From: VFZN01 sp963709325
GTDB taxonomy: Bacteria; Acidobacteriota; Vicinamibacteria; Vicinamibacterales; UBA2999
Direction of reading: 5' to 3'
Assembly: GCA_963709325.1 (NCBI GenBank)
Contig: CAVPVV010000001.1
Location: 1,116,001-1,180,000, forward strand
Length of the DNA: 64,000 bases
The position numbers were made by a program, and so were the translations under genes. Every line of letters begins with the position of its first letter. Position 1 is the stretch's first letter. The notes under the pieces were generated by a model. It was not told where the DNA came from. It saw nothing but the letters and a program-made list of their open reading frames with translations, and searched no databases. Below are positions 53,673 through 62,006 of the stretch, piece after piece.

Positions 53673-56498
53673 ATGCAGCTGCCCTCCCGCTACGTCGTCG
53701 GACGCGAACTCGGACGCGGCGGCATGGGCGTTGTCTATGAGGCCGACGATACCCGCCTGGGCCGGAAGGTGGCCATCAAGGTCCTTCAGCGCGGGCCGGA
53801 GAGTGCCGGACGGATCCACCGCTTCGCGCAGGAGGCCCGCGCCGCGTCCGCGCTGAATCATCCCAACATCATCACGATCCACGACATCGACGCCGCGGAC
53901 GAGGGTGACTTCATCGTGATGGAGCTCGTCCAGGGCGAGCCTCTGAGTCGTCTCTCCGGCGATGGGCCAACGGCCGTCGACCGAGCGATTGATTACACGA
54001 GCCAGATCGCCGCCGCGCTCGCCGCAGCGCATGCCGCCGATATCGTGCATCGCGATGTCAAGCCGGCCAACGTGATGGTGACGCGCGACGGCACGGTCAA
54101 GGTGCTGGATTTCGGCCTGGCGAAATGGACCACCGAGCCTGCCGTCGATGCGGCGACCGTCACCGGTGCTCCGCATACCCAGGCTGGAGCCATCGTCGGG
54201 ACCAGTGGATACATGTCCCCGGAGCAGGCGCTCGGTCAGCCGGCCGACGCGCGGTCCGACGTGTTCTCGATTGGCGTCGTGTTGTACGAGCTCCTCTCGG
54301 GACGGCGGCCGTTCCGCGGGGCGTCCGAGTGGTCGGTGCTGAACGCGGTCGTGCACGAGCAACCGACGCCGCTGCAGGACGTCCGGCCTGACGTTCCCGA
54401 AGCCGTCGCGCAGCTCGTCGGCCGCTGCCTCGAAAAGGATCCCGCGCGGCGCTATCCCTCCGCCGTGGAACTGCTCGACGATCTCCGGCGTCTTGCGCCC
54501 GCACACACGGCGGCACGGCCGTCGCGGATGCCTCGCTACGTGGCTGTGGCCGCGGTCGTGGCACTCGCCGTCGTGACCGGAATCACGTGGGTCCTGGTGC
54601 GCCGTTGGCAGTCAGCGGCGCTCGTCGAGCGATCGCTGCCCGAGATCGAGCGGCTCACCGCCCTCGGGCAGTACGTCGACGCATATCGGGTCGGAACGGG
54701 AGCCGCAGCCCTCGCACCGGGCGATCCGCGTGTGCAGCAGGCGATCGGCGCCGCCACCCGGCCTCTCGACTTGGATGCTCCGATGGGTGCGGACCTGTAC
54801 TTCAAGGACTACGCCGACGTCGACGGGGCATGGCTGCTGGCGGGCCGTGTTCCGCTCAAAGATGCGCGAGTTCCCCAGGGCCAGCTGCGGTGGAGACTCG
54901 TCAAGGACGGATTCGACGCGGCCGAAGGGGCTTCGTCGGAACGGCCGGAGCTCACGATTCATCGCCAAGGAGAGACGCCTCCCGGAATGCTTTACGTCGC
55001 TGGAGGACCGTTTCGCCAGGGGACGGCGGCGGGGCAGTTGCCGGACTTCTGGATCGACAAGTACGAGGTGACGAATCGGGAATTCAAGCGATTCGTCGAT
55101 GCCGGCGGCTACCGCGACCGGAAATACTGGAAGGAGTCGTTCGACGTCGTCGACGGCCTGCGCGATCGGACCGGCCAGCCGGGTCCTGCGACGTGGGAGC
55201 TGGGCACCTTCCCCGAAGGGCAGAGTGATTATCCGGTCAGCGGGGTCAGCTGGTACGAGGCCGCCGCCTACGCGGAGTTTGTCGGCAAGCGGCTGCCGAC
55301 CTTCTTCCACTGGAGGCGCGCGATTGGTTCCGTGTTGTTTGGCCAGGCGGTCGCGGCGGTAGCGAACTTCAACGGCAAGTCGGCCGAATCGGTGACCACG
55401 CTCAGAGATCTAGGCGCGTATGGCACCTACGGCCTCTCGGGGAACGTCAAGGAGTGGATCTGGAATGCGACCGGAGACCGGCGGAACGTCATCGGCGGCG
55501 CGTGGAACGATCCCCCGTACATGGCTTTCAACCGCGAGCCGCGATTGCCGCTCGATCGACACGTGACGCACGGCTTCCGCTGCGTTCGTGACGTGTCGGC
55601 GCTGCCGGCCGACGCTCTGGTGACGATTCCACCCGTCGGCGTGGCCCGTTCGGACAAACCGGTCGGCGATGATCTCTATGCCGCCTACAAGGCGCTCTAC
55701 GCATACGACCGTGTTCTACTCGACCCGCGGGTCGAGGTGCTGCCCGAGACGGAGCACTGGCGCGCCGAACTCGTGTCGATTGCCGCGGCATACGGACGCG
55801 ATCGTGTGCCCGTCTATCTCCTGCTTCCCAAGAACGCCGCCCCGCCCTATCAGCCCGTCATCTGGTTTCCAGGTGGATACGCGTTCGGCCTGCGTCCGCT
55901 CGACCGCGATCTCAGCGCCGCGCCGGCTGCGGCCTACTTCAACTTCATCACCCGCAGCGGCCGTGCCCTCGTGGTGCCCATCTACCAGGGCACGTTCCAG
56001 CGGTACTCAGGCGTCGGCGAATTCCCGCGCGAGGATCAGATGAACGCGTATCGAGACATGGTGGTCCAGTGGTCGAAGGACCTGGGCAGGACCATCGATT
56101 ATCTCGAAACACGGCCGGATATCGATCCGGGGAAGGTGGGGTATTACGGCCTCAGTGCCGGTGCCAGCGCGGCGCTGCCTATCGTCGCCGTCGAGCCGCG
56201 CCTCAAGGCCGTCGTGCTGTTGTCCGGAGGACTCCAGTCCACTCGCCGGCCCGCCGAGGCCGATCCGAATAACTTCGCGCCGCGCATCACCGCCCCGACG
56301 TTGTTGCTGAACGGGCGTGACGATTTCATCTTCCCGCTCGAGAGCATCGCAAAGCCGCTGTTCACGCTGCTCGGTGCTCCTCTCGACCGTAAACGGCACG
56401 CCATCCACGAAGGGGGCCATCTTCCGCCACTCAACGAGCTGATCCGCGACGTGCTCGGGTGGTTCGATCAGTATCTGGGACCGGTCGCGACGCAATGA
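53673..56498 (+). CDS. Ser/Thr protein kinase - FGE-sulfatase-like - alpha/beta hydrolase fusion
   Basis: 941 aa from ATG 53673 (MQLPSRYVVGRELGRGGMG); in-frame GTG 53589 and ATG 53604 also exist. Pkn-type kinase: GRGGMGVV (14-21), VAIKVL, HRDVKPANVMV (~126), DFGLAKW (~146). TM helix at ~289-309. Then a formylglycine-generating-enzyme-like domain (~430-640: FWIDKYEVTNREFKRFVDAGG, VSWYEAAAYAEFVGKRLPT, GNVKEWIWNA). The last ~270 residues are a dienelactone/prolyl-oligopeptidase-like hydrolase with nucleophile GLSAGAS (~825), Asp in NGRDD (~882) and His in EGGHLPP (~914). All three catalytic sets look intact. Substrates unknown. Sole gene in the tRNA-flanked cassette. Confidence 0.85.
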   Translation: MQLPSRYVVGRELGRGGMGVVYEADDTRLGRKVAIKVLQRGPESAGRIHRFAQEARAASALNHPNIITIHDIDAADEGDFIVMELVQGEPLSRLSGDGPTAVDRAIDYTSQIAAALAAAHAADIVHRDVKPANVMVTRDGTVKVLDFGLAKWTTEPAVDAATVTGAPHTQAGAIVGTSGYMSPEQALGQPADARSDVFSIGVVLYELLSGRRPFRGASEWSVLNAVVHEQPTPLQDVRPDVPEAVAQLVGRCLEKDPARRYPSAVELLDDLRRLAPAHTAARPSRMPRYVAVAAVVALAVVTGITWVLVRRWQSAALVERSLPEIERLTALGQYVDAYRVGTGAAALAPGDPRVQQAIGAATRPLDLDAPMGADLYFKDYADVDGAWLLAGRVPLKDARVPQGQLRWRLVKDGFDAAEGASSERPELTIHRQGETPPGMLYVAGGPFRQGTAAGQLPDFWIDKYEVTNREFKRFVDAGGYRDRKYWKESFDVVDGLRDRTGQPGPATWELGTFPEGQSDYPVSGVSWYEAAAYAEFVGKRLPTFFHWRRAIGSVLFGQAVAAVANFNGKSAESVTTLRDLGAYGTYGLSGNVKEWIWNATGDRRNVIGGAWNDPPYMAFNREPRLPLDRHVTHGFRCVRDVSALPADALVTIPPVGVARSDKPVGDDLYAAYKALYAYDRVLLDPRVEVLPETEHWRAELVSIAAAYGRDRVPVYLLLPKNAAPPYQPVIWFPGGYAFGLRPLDRDLSAAPAAAYFNFITRSGRALVVPIYQGTFQRYSGVGEFPREDQMNAYRDMVVQWSKDLGRTIDYLETRPDIDPGKVGYYGLSAGASAALPIVAVEPRLKAVVLLSGGLQSTRRPAEADPNNFAPRITAPTLLLNGRDDFIFPLESIAKPLFTLLGAPLDRKRHAIHEGGHLPPLNELIRDVLGWFDQYLGPVATQ

Positions 56499-56589
56499 AC
56501 GCGTGCGCGATGCGTTCCTGATCACAGCGGGCCGCACTCTGACCTCGACCCAGGGGAACCGTAGAAAGGGCTTTAGCCCTGGAATCTGG

Positions 56590-56662
56590 CGCGCCCGGGC
56601 AGAATTGAACTGCCGACCCCCCGCTTAGGAGGCGGGTGCTCTATCCCCTGAGCTACGGGCGC
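56590..56662 (-). tRNA. tRNA-Arg (anticodon CCT)
   Basis: Cloverleaf from the minus strand: acceptor GCGCCCG / CGGGCGC, D arm GCTC...GAGC, anticodon stem CCCGC / GCGGG around loop CTCCTAA (anticodon CCT, reads AGG), T arm GGCAG TTCAATT CTGCC. 73 nt with discriminator G; CCA is not encoded. Its 3' half is repeated at 53530. Confidence 0.95.
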
Positions 56663-56681
56663 GCAACAGGATGATCTTAAG

Positions 56682-56709
56682 GCAAGGAGGCAAGACCGCG
56701 CCTCCTTGC
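56682..56709. terminator. terminator-like hairpin between apt and tRNA-Arg
   Basis: Perfect 10-bp stem GCAAGGAGGC / GCCTCCTTGC with an 8-base loop. Located after the apt stop and before the tRNA gene on the minus strand. It probably ends apt transcription. No poly-T tract follows. Confidence 0.55.
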
Positions 56710-56743
56710 TCTCTCCTGTCTCCTATCCCCTAACTCCTGTCCT
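56709..56743. repeat. heptamer array at apt 3' end (ACAGGAG on the apt strand)
   Basis: Five 7-bp steps CTCTCTC, CTGTCTC, CTATCCC, CTAACTC, CTGTCCT. It covers the last codons of apt (RTGVRG and stop) and continues downstream. On the apt strand it reads ACAGGAG-like, matching the array at 57261-57323 in opposite orientation. Confidence 0.6.
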
Positions 56744-57259
56744 CAGGTACTGAAGCACGGAGTAGACCGTCTCCCCAGGCAGTTTCGTCCTGCCGTTGAG
56801 GAAATTCAGCTCGATGAGAAACGCCATCGCGCGGAGGTCGCCGCCCACGTGCCTGACCAGCTTCGCGGCCGCCGACGCCGTGCCGCCGGTGGCGAGCACA
56901 TCGTCCACGATCAGCACGCGCGCGCCCTTCTGCACCGCGTCGTCGTGCATCTCGAGCGCGTCGGCGCCGTATTCGAGCGAGTAGCTCTCGCGCACGGTTT
57001 TCGACGGCAGCTTTCCCGGCTTCCGGATCGGCACGAACCCGCAGCCGAGCGCGTTGGCGACCGCGGCGCCGAGGATGAACCCGCGGCTCTCGATCCCGAC
57101 CACGGCGTCAATGTCCTCGCCCATGTACGGCGCCGCAAGCGCGTCCACCGTGTCGCGGAACCCGCGGGCATCGCTGAGCAGCGTGGTGATGTCGTAAAAG
57201 AGGATGCCCGGCTTCGGGAAGTCGGGCACGTGACGGATCTTCGACTTGAGATGGTCCAT
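56723..57259 (-). CDS. apt: adenine phosphoribosyltransferase
   Basis: 178 aa. MDHLKSKIRHVPDFPKPGILFYDITTLL is the usual APRT start (given in overlapping motifs FPKPGILFYD); GIESRGFILGAAVA, PIRKPGKLPSKT, and PRPP loop VLIVDDVLATGGTA are intact. Salvages adenine to AMP. The last six residues and stop lie in heptamer repeats, and the 5' flank is another such array with no visible Shine-Dalgarno. Confidence 0.95.
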   Translation of the reverse strand: MDHLKSKIRHVPDFPKPGILFYDITTLLSDARGFRDTVDALAAPYMGEDIDAVVGIESRGFILGAAVANALGCGFVPIRKPGKLPSKTVRESYSLEYGADALEMHDDAVQKGARVLIVDDVLATGGTASAAAKLVRHVGGDLRAMAFLIELNFLNGRTKLPGETVYSVLQYLRTGVRG

Positions 57260-57260
57260 C

Positions 57261-57323
57261 GTCAGGAGTCAGGAGTCAGGAGAGAGGAGTCAGGAAACAG
57301 GAACCAGGAAACAGGAGTCAGTC
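57261..57323. repeat. GTCAGGA heptamer array between apt start and acyP stop
   Basis: Nine exact 7-bp steps: GTCAGGA three times, GAGAGGA, GTCAGGA, AACAGGA, ACCAGGA, AACAGGA, GTCAGTC. It fills the whole apt-acyP spacer, touching the apt ATG and including the acyP stop codon (57318-57320). The apt leader must therefore be made of this repeat. Confidence 0.8.
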
Positions 57324-57587
57324 GATTGTGAAGCCGTGGTTGGCCAACGGCTCGATGTCTTCGACGATCACGTGTTCGACACGCGCGCGGGAAGGGCCCT
57401 GCCGAATCGCCCGCTCGAAACGGGTCACGGCTTCAGCCTCCCCTTCCGCAATCGCCTCCACCCGCCCGTCGTCCAGATTCCGCACCGAGCCGGCAAGCCC
57501 CTCGCGCCGGGCGGCGTCGAACGCGTAGTAGCGATAGCCGACGCCCTGGACGCGACCGCTCACCAGGAACCGCCGGGCCACGCGCAT
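57318..57587 (-). CDS. acyP: acylphosphatase
   Basis: 89 aa. The N-terminal motif RFLVSGRVQGVGYRYYAFDAA contains the catalytic Arg and phosphate loop; GSVRNLDDGRVEAIAEG carries the Asn. Hydrolyses acyl phosphates. It precedes apt on the same strand, spaced by a heptamer array. Confidence 0.93.
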   Translation of the reverse strand: MRVARRFLVSGRVQGVGYRYYAFDAARREGLAGSVRNLDDGRVEAIAEGEAEAVTRFERAIRQGPSRARVEHVIVEDIEPLANHGFTID

Positions 57588-57607
57588 CGCGCTATTGTAG
57601 CCCGGCC

Positions 57608-57649
57608 GTTCTGCCTTCTGCCTCTTGCCTTCTGCCTTTTGCCTTGTCC
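57608..57649. repeat. CTTCTGC heptamer array between the BNR gene and acyP
   Basis: Six steps: GTTCTGC, CTTCTGC, CTCTTGC, CTTCTGC, CTTTTGC, CTTGTCC. Lies 10 bp beyond the BNR stop (57659). It shares its core and the CTTTTGC variant with 45826-45867, the clearest dispersed relation among the arrays. Confidence 0.75.
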
Positions 57650-57658
57650 CGTGCCTCC

Positions 57659-60600
57659 CTATTGCCTTCGCCGACCTTGCGGTTCCGGTTGGGGCGGGGT
57701 TTTCACATCGGGATCAACCGGTTCGATCTTCTCGCGCTGGAACGCGGCGTTGAGGCGCGGCAGATCGGTCTTGACCGTCGCGTCCTTCTTCTGCAGTTCC
57801 GCATCGAGCGCCTTCGACAGCTCGTCGAACACCTCGTAGGTCTGCTGCGTCGGCCGCTGGTCGGCGCTTTCGATGACGCCCATCAACGCCGCGATCTTGT
57901 TGTTCAACTTGATCGGGAAATTGAGCGGGTCCTGGCTGCTCTGGTTCTTCACCTGGTAGACCTCCTGCTCGACCGCCGCAAGCGAGTTGAGCACGCCGTC
58001 CGCCAGCTTCTGGATCTCGGCCTTTCGCCGCGGCCCCACTTTCTCGAGCCGCTGGTTGATCTGGTCCCGGATGCCGCGAATCTGGACCACCGCCATGTTC
58101 GCGGCCGTGACCCGATCGCGCACCTGCATCGACAGCTTGAACTGCTCCTGGAGGTAGGCGTCCGTGACGCCGTCGGCGAGCAGCCGCGGATCCACGCCGA
58201 GCGTGAAATCACGCGTCTTCGTTTCGCCGTTGGCCGTGATCCGGACGGTGTACTTCCCCGGCGGCGCGGCCGGTCCGCGTTGTGGCATGGCCGCCCACAT
58301 AATCATCCCAGGGAACACCGTTGCGCCCTCGTACCGCATGTCCCAGGTGAAGCGGTTGATGCCCTTGGCAACGCCGACGCGCGGCGGCGTAATGCCGAAG
58401 AACGCGGCCATCTCGGGGTCGATGCCCTCCGGCAGGCCGGTGCCCTGCTGCGGCTTCGAGCTGCCGGTGAACGTGCGCAGCACCTGTCCCTGCGCGTCGA
58501 GGAACTCGATCTTCACCTCGTCGGAGTCCTTGCCAAGGTAGTAGTCGAAAGTCACGTTCCGGTCGCGGCCGCGCAGTGGGTTGAAGGTCTCGAACACGAA
58601 GAGGTTGTTCGTGGTCAGCTCCGCGGTCGCCTGGCGCAGGACACCGATGTTATCGAGCACGTAGAAGCCGCGGCCGTGCGTCCCGATCACCAGGTCGCGC
58701 TCCTCGACGACGATGCCGTGCACCGGCGTGACGGGGAGGTTGAGGCGCAGCGGCTGCCACGAGGCGCCGTCGTTGAACGAGATGAAGATCCCGAGCTCGG
58801 TGCCCACGTAGAGGAGGCCGCGCCGTTTCGGGTCTTCGCGGATGGTCCGCGGGAAGTCAGTGTCGGGAATGCCGTTGACGATCTTGGTCCAGGTCTTCCC
58901 GAAGTCGGCCGTCTTGTAGATGTACGGCTTGCGATCGCCGAGCTGATAGCGGTTACCAGTCACGTACCCCACACCGTTCTGGTGCGGCGAGGCCTCGATC
59001 AGGCTGATGCGCGTGAAGTCCGGCAGGTCCGGCGGTGTCACCTTCTCCCAGTTCTTCCCGCCGTCCCGCGTCACGTGTACCCAGCCATCGTCCGATCCCG
59101 TCCAGATCGTGTTCACGTCCTGCCGCGACGGCGCGATCGTGAAGATCACCGCATACGTCTCGACGCCGGTCTGGTCCTTGGTGATCGGACCGCCCGACGC
59201 CTGCATCGTTTTCGGATCCGAGCGGGTCAGGTTCGGGCTGATCTTCTCCCAGCTCTGCCCCTCGTTCGTCGTGCGCCACAGGTATTGCGACGAAGCGTAG
59301 AGCGTCTTGCCGTCCACCGGCGAGAACACGATCGGGTAGGTCCACTGGAAGCGTTCCTTGATGTCGACCGCGGAGTAGCCCATCGGGTTGTTCGGGTAAA
59401 TGTTCACCGCCCGCTGCTGTCCGGTCTCTCGATCGAGGCGGCTCAGGAACCCGCCGTAACTTCCGGCGTAGAACACGTTCAGATGGTTCGGATCCGGGGC
59501 AATGTAGCCGCTCTCGCCGCCGCCAACCGCGTAGAAGATCGGCGGCAGGCTTCCCTCCCCTGCTCCGGGATTCGCCTGGCTGCCGACACAGGCCGTCGAG
59601 TTGTCCTGCTGCGCTCCGCACACGTGATACGGCACGTGCTTGGTGGTGAACACGTTGTAGAACTGTCCGGTCGCGAAGTCCTGGCTCGTCCACGTGCGGC
59701 CGCCATTCACCGAGACGTTGGCGCCGCCGTCGTTGGCCTGCACCATGCGCTGATTGTCGGTGCTCGAGATCCACAGGTCGTGGTTGTCGCCGTGCGGCGG
59801 GCGGATCGTTGTCGTGGTCTTGCCGCCATCGGTGGACTTGAAGAACTGCACGTTCAGGACGTAAACAGTGTCCTTGTCCTTCGGGTCCGCGAGCAGGCGC
59901 GTGTAGTAGAAGGCCCGCTGCCGCAGATTGCGGTTGTCGTTGATCAGCTTCCAGCTCGTGCCGGCGTCGTCGGACACGAACAGGCCGCCCTTTTCATTCT
60001 CGATCAATGCGTAGACACGATTACCGTCAGCTGGCGACACCGACACGCCGACCTTGCCCCACAGGCCGGACGGCAGTCCTGGATTCTTCGAGATCTCGGT
60101 CCACGTGTCGCCGCCATCGCTGGACTTGAAGAGGCCGCTGCCCGGACCGCCGCTCGACATGCCCCACGGGCTGCGGTTCGCTTCCCACAGACTGGCGAAG
60201 ATCACGTTCGGGTTCTGCCGATCGATCGAGAGATCGACGGCCGGCGTCTTCTCGTCTCGATAGAGCGTCTTCTTGAACGTCTGGCCGCCGTCGGTGGACT
60301 TGAAAACGCCCCGCTCCGGGTGATCGTTGTAGACCTGGCCGAACACGGCCGCATACACGATGTCGCAGTTGCTCGGATGGATGCGGATTCGCGCGATGGC
60401 CTGCGAGTCGCGGAGTTGCGGGAGGTGCGTCCACGTCTTGCCGCCGTCGGCGGTCTTGTAGAGGCCGTCGCCCTGGATGATGTTGCCGCGGAACTCCGTC
60501 TCGCCACCGCCGATGTAGACGACGTCGGGGTTGGACTCACAAACGGCAAGGGATCCGATCGACGAGGTGTTGATCTTGCCGTCGGTCATCGGCTCCCAGC

Positions 60601-60859
60601 TCGTGCCGCCGTCAACGGTTTTCCAGGCGCCGCCGCCCGTGGCGCCGAACCAGTACTCGTTCGGCCGGGCATCGCTGCCCGCCGTGGCGATGCTCCGGCC
60701 GCCGCGTGCCGGGCCGATGCTCCGCCAGCGCATGCCGTTGTATAGCCCTGGGTCGACGGTGCCAGCCGACTGCGCGGTCACGACGACGTCTGCGCTGGTC
60801 GTCGCGAAAGCGAGACCGGCAACGGCTGCCAGCATCGTGAGTTTCTTGAGGGTGCTCAT
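57659..60859 (-). CDS. large secreted BNR/sortilin-like repeat protein
   Basis: 1066 aa. Signal peptide (MSTLKKLTMLAAVAGLAFATTSA). Many Asp-box/BNR blades: WKTVDGGTSWEPM, YKTADGGKTWTHL, FKSTDGGQTFKK, FKSSDGGDTW, YKTADFGKTWTKI. A C-terminal helical region after ~860 (QVRDRVTAANMAVVQIRGI, TQQTYEVFDELSKALDAELQKKD). Databases often call this group glycosyl hydrolase, but no catalytic residues are identified, so the activity is open. Acts outside the cytoplasm. Antisense long ORF is a shadow. Confidence 0.8.
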   Translation of the reverse strand: MSTLKKLTMLAAVAGLAFATTSADVVVTAQSAGTVDPGLYNGMRWRSIGPARGGRSIATAGSDARPNEYWFGATGGGAWKTVDGGTSWEPMTDGKINTSSIGSLAVCESNPDVVYIGGGETEFRGNIIQGDGLYKTADGGKTWTHLPQLRDSQAIARIRIHPSNCDIVYAAVFGQVYNDHPERGVFKSTDGGQTFKKTLYRDEKTPAVDLSIDRQNPNVIFASLWEANRSPWGMSSGGPGSGLFKSSDGGDTWTEISKNPGLPSGLWGKVGVSVSPADGNRVYALIENEKGGLFVSDDAGTSWKLINDNRNLRQRAFYYTRLLADPKDKDTVYVLNVQFFKSTDGGKTTTTIRPPHGDNHDLWISSTDNQRMVQANDGGANVSVNGGRTWTSQDFATGQFYNVFTTKHVPYHVCGAQQDNSTACVGSQANPGAGEGSLPPIFYAVGGGESGYIAPDPNHLNVFYAGSYGGFLSRLDRETGQQRAVNIYPNNPMGYSAVDIKERFQWTYPIVFSPVDGKTLYASSQYLWRTTNEGQSWEKISPNLTRSDPKTMQASGGPITKDQTGVETYAVIFTIAPSRQDVNTIWTGSDDGWVHVTRDGGKNWEKVTPPDLPDFTRISLIEASPHQNGVGYVTGNRYQLGDRKPYIYKTADFGKTWTKIVNGIPDTDFPRTIREDPKRRGLLYVGTELGIFISFNDGASWQPLRLNLPVTPVHGIVVEERDLVIGTHGRGFYVLDNIGVLRQATAELTTNNLFVFETFNPLRGRDRNVTFDYYLGKDSDEVKIEFLDAQGQVLRTFTGSSKPQQGTGLPEGIDPEMAAFFGITPPRVGVAKGINRFTWDMRYEGATVFPGMIMWAAMPQRGPAAPPGKYTVRITANGETKTRDFTLGVDPRLLADGVTDAYLQEQFKLSMQVRDRVTAANMAVVQIRGIRDQINQRLEKVGPRRKAEIQKLADGVLNSLAAVEQEVYQVKNQSSQDPLNFPIKLNNKIAALMGVIESADQRPTQQTYEVFDELSKALDAELQKKDATVKTDLPRLNAAFQREKIEPVDPDVKTPPQPEPQGRRRQ

Positions 60860-60945
60860 GAGACGCTCCAGAAGGAAGAGACGCGCCGTTCTTCCCTGTT
60901 TAACAATCGTTCAGTGTAGCGCACCGTGCGACGCGCAGACGCCTC
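60860..60945. other. short intergenic region
   Basis: Separates the BNR protein start from the flippase-like gene stop. Contains TTTAACAATCGTTC-type A+T-richer sequence that could hold the BNR promoter; nothing firmer. Confidence 0.3.
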
Positions 60946-61944
60946 TCACGCGCGCCGATCGCGTGCGAGGAGTGCGATGCCGAAGGCGTTCAGCAGGAGT
61001 ATCCGGACACGCCGCACCAACGCCAGCGCCACTCCCGCCGGTGCGCCAAGGCCGATCAACTGTGCGACCGACCCCGATCCCATCTCATCGATGCCGAGAC
61101 GGTACGGGACGAACTTGAACGCTACAGTGATGAAACGTCCGGTCGTTTCCATGAGGAAGGCGTCTTCGATCGAAGCCGCCGCGCCACCGGGCATGAGCCG
61201 CAGAACGAGCCAGACTTCGAGCACCGCCAGCGCGTGGAACGCCGCCTCCCACGCCATCACCTGCGCCAGACGCGAGGCGGGCCAGTGCACGACGTCGTAC
61301 ACGCTCCGCTCGAGCGCCTCGAACGCCTCGGCAGATCCGGATCGGCCAATCGCGCGCGCCACCAGGTGCCCGGCGCGCGAGATCAGCGCGGGCCGTGTCC
61401 TGAACATCCACAACACGAGCATGACGGCAAGTCCCGATACGACCACCACGGCTTCGCCCATCCGCTCGATTACGGACGGCACATCGGCGCGCTGCAGCAG
61501 CACCCAGACGCCGCCGAGGAGCATCGCGACGACCGAGGCCGTGTAGAACCCGTTCTCGACCGTCACCGACGACAGGCTCGTCGCCGTGGACACGTGGCGG
61601 CGCGCCAGCACCACCTTCGCGGGTTCGCTGGCGAGCATTCCCAGCGGCGTGAGATTACCGAGCGCGTCAGCGGCAAGCGTCGCGGAAAAGGCTGCTCCGA
61701 GTGGCAGGCCCTCCGGATGCTCGGCGCGCGAGCAGGTGCTCCACGCTGCCGAGCGCGCCCACATGCGCGCGGCGCCGAGCGCGACGACGGCGATAAACCA
61801 GAAGCCGACGCTTTGGATGCTGGTGGCGATCGTCGCCACACCAGCCTGGCGAACGCTGGCGACCAGAAGCCCAAGCCCCAGCGCCGCGATCACGACGCTT
61901 CGCAGCGAGATGCGGGGTTGGGCGGCGGCGGCGTGGGAAGTCAC
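60946..61944 (-). CDS. flippase-like (UPF0104/LPG synthetase TM-domain) membrane protein
   Basis: 332 aa from GTG 61944 (M-TSHAAAAQPRISLRS). About eight TM helices; the pattern of LGNLTPLGMLASEPAKVVLA and FITVAFKFVPYRLGIDEMGSG corresponds to conserved G-P/E motifs of the flippase-like/MprF transmembrane domain. Similar proteins move lipid-linked molecules or synthesise lysyl-lipids when fused to a GNAT domain, absent here. Function unknown. Confidence 0.68.
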   Translation of the reverse strand: MTSHAAAAQPRISLRSVVIAALGLGLLVASVRQAGVATIATSIQSVGFWFIAVVALGAARMWARSAAWSTCSRAEHPEGLPLGAAFSATLAADALGNLTPLGMLASEPAKVVLARRHVSTATSLSSVTVENGFYTASVVAMLLGGVWVLLQRADVPSVIERMGEAVVVVSGLAVMLVLWMFRTRPALISRAGHLVARAIGRSGSAEAFEALERSVYDVVHWPASRLAQVMAWEAAFHALAVLEVWLVLRLMPGGAAASIEDAFLMETTGRFITVAFKFVPYRLGIDEMGSGSVAQLIGLGAPAGVALALVRRVRILLLNAFGIALLARDRRA

Positions 61945-61971
61945 GGAGGCGCGTTCAGGATAGGCCAAAGG

Positions 61972-62001
61972 AAAAGGCCCGCGTGACCGCGGGCCTCTTT
62001 T
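61972..62001 (-). terminator. intrinsic terminator of tRNA-Pro
   Basis: Stem GGCCCGCG / CGCGGGCC (61976-61983 and 61988-61995, loop of four) with TTTT on the minus side and TCTTTT on the plus side: bidirectional, ending the tRNA transcript just after its 3' end. Confidence 0.8.
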
Positions 62002-62006
62002 AGCAA

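Larger units (their letters stand above)
53530..56633. mobile_element. tRNA-Arg-flanked cassette carrying a kinase fusion (putative integrated element)
   Basis: Direct repeats of the tRNA-Arg(CCT) 3' half bound a segment that has only the kinase-FGE-hydrolase gene. The intact tRNA lies with its 3' end facing the cassette and the truncated copy is at the far side, the topology produced when an element with a tRNA-derived attP integrates. There is no integrase, so the element may be a remnant or mobilised in trans. Three mismatches in the distal copy suggest age. Confidence 0.45.

Noticed and set aside
57261..57323. CRISPR array
   Set aside because: 7-bp tandem units without spacers; no cas genes in the window.
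57644..60745. 1,033-aa open frame antisense to the BNR gene
   Set aside because: GC-rich shadow; Arg/Val/His-rich composition, no motif, and the opposite strand has clear BNR repeats.
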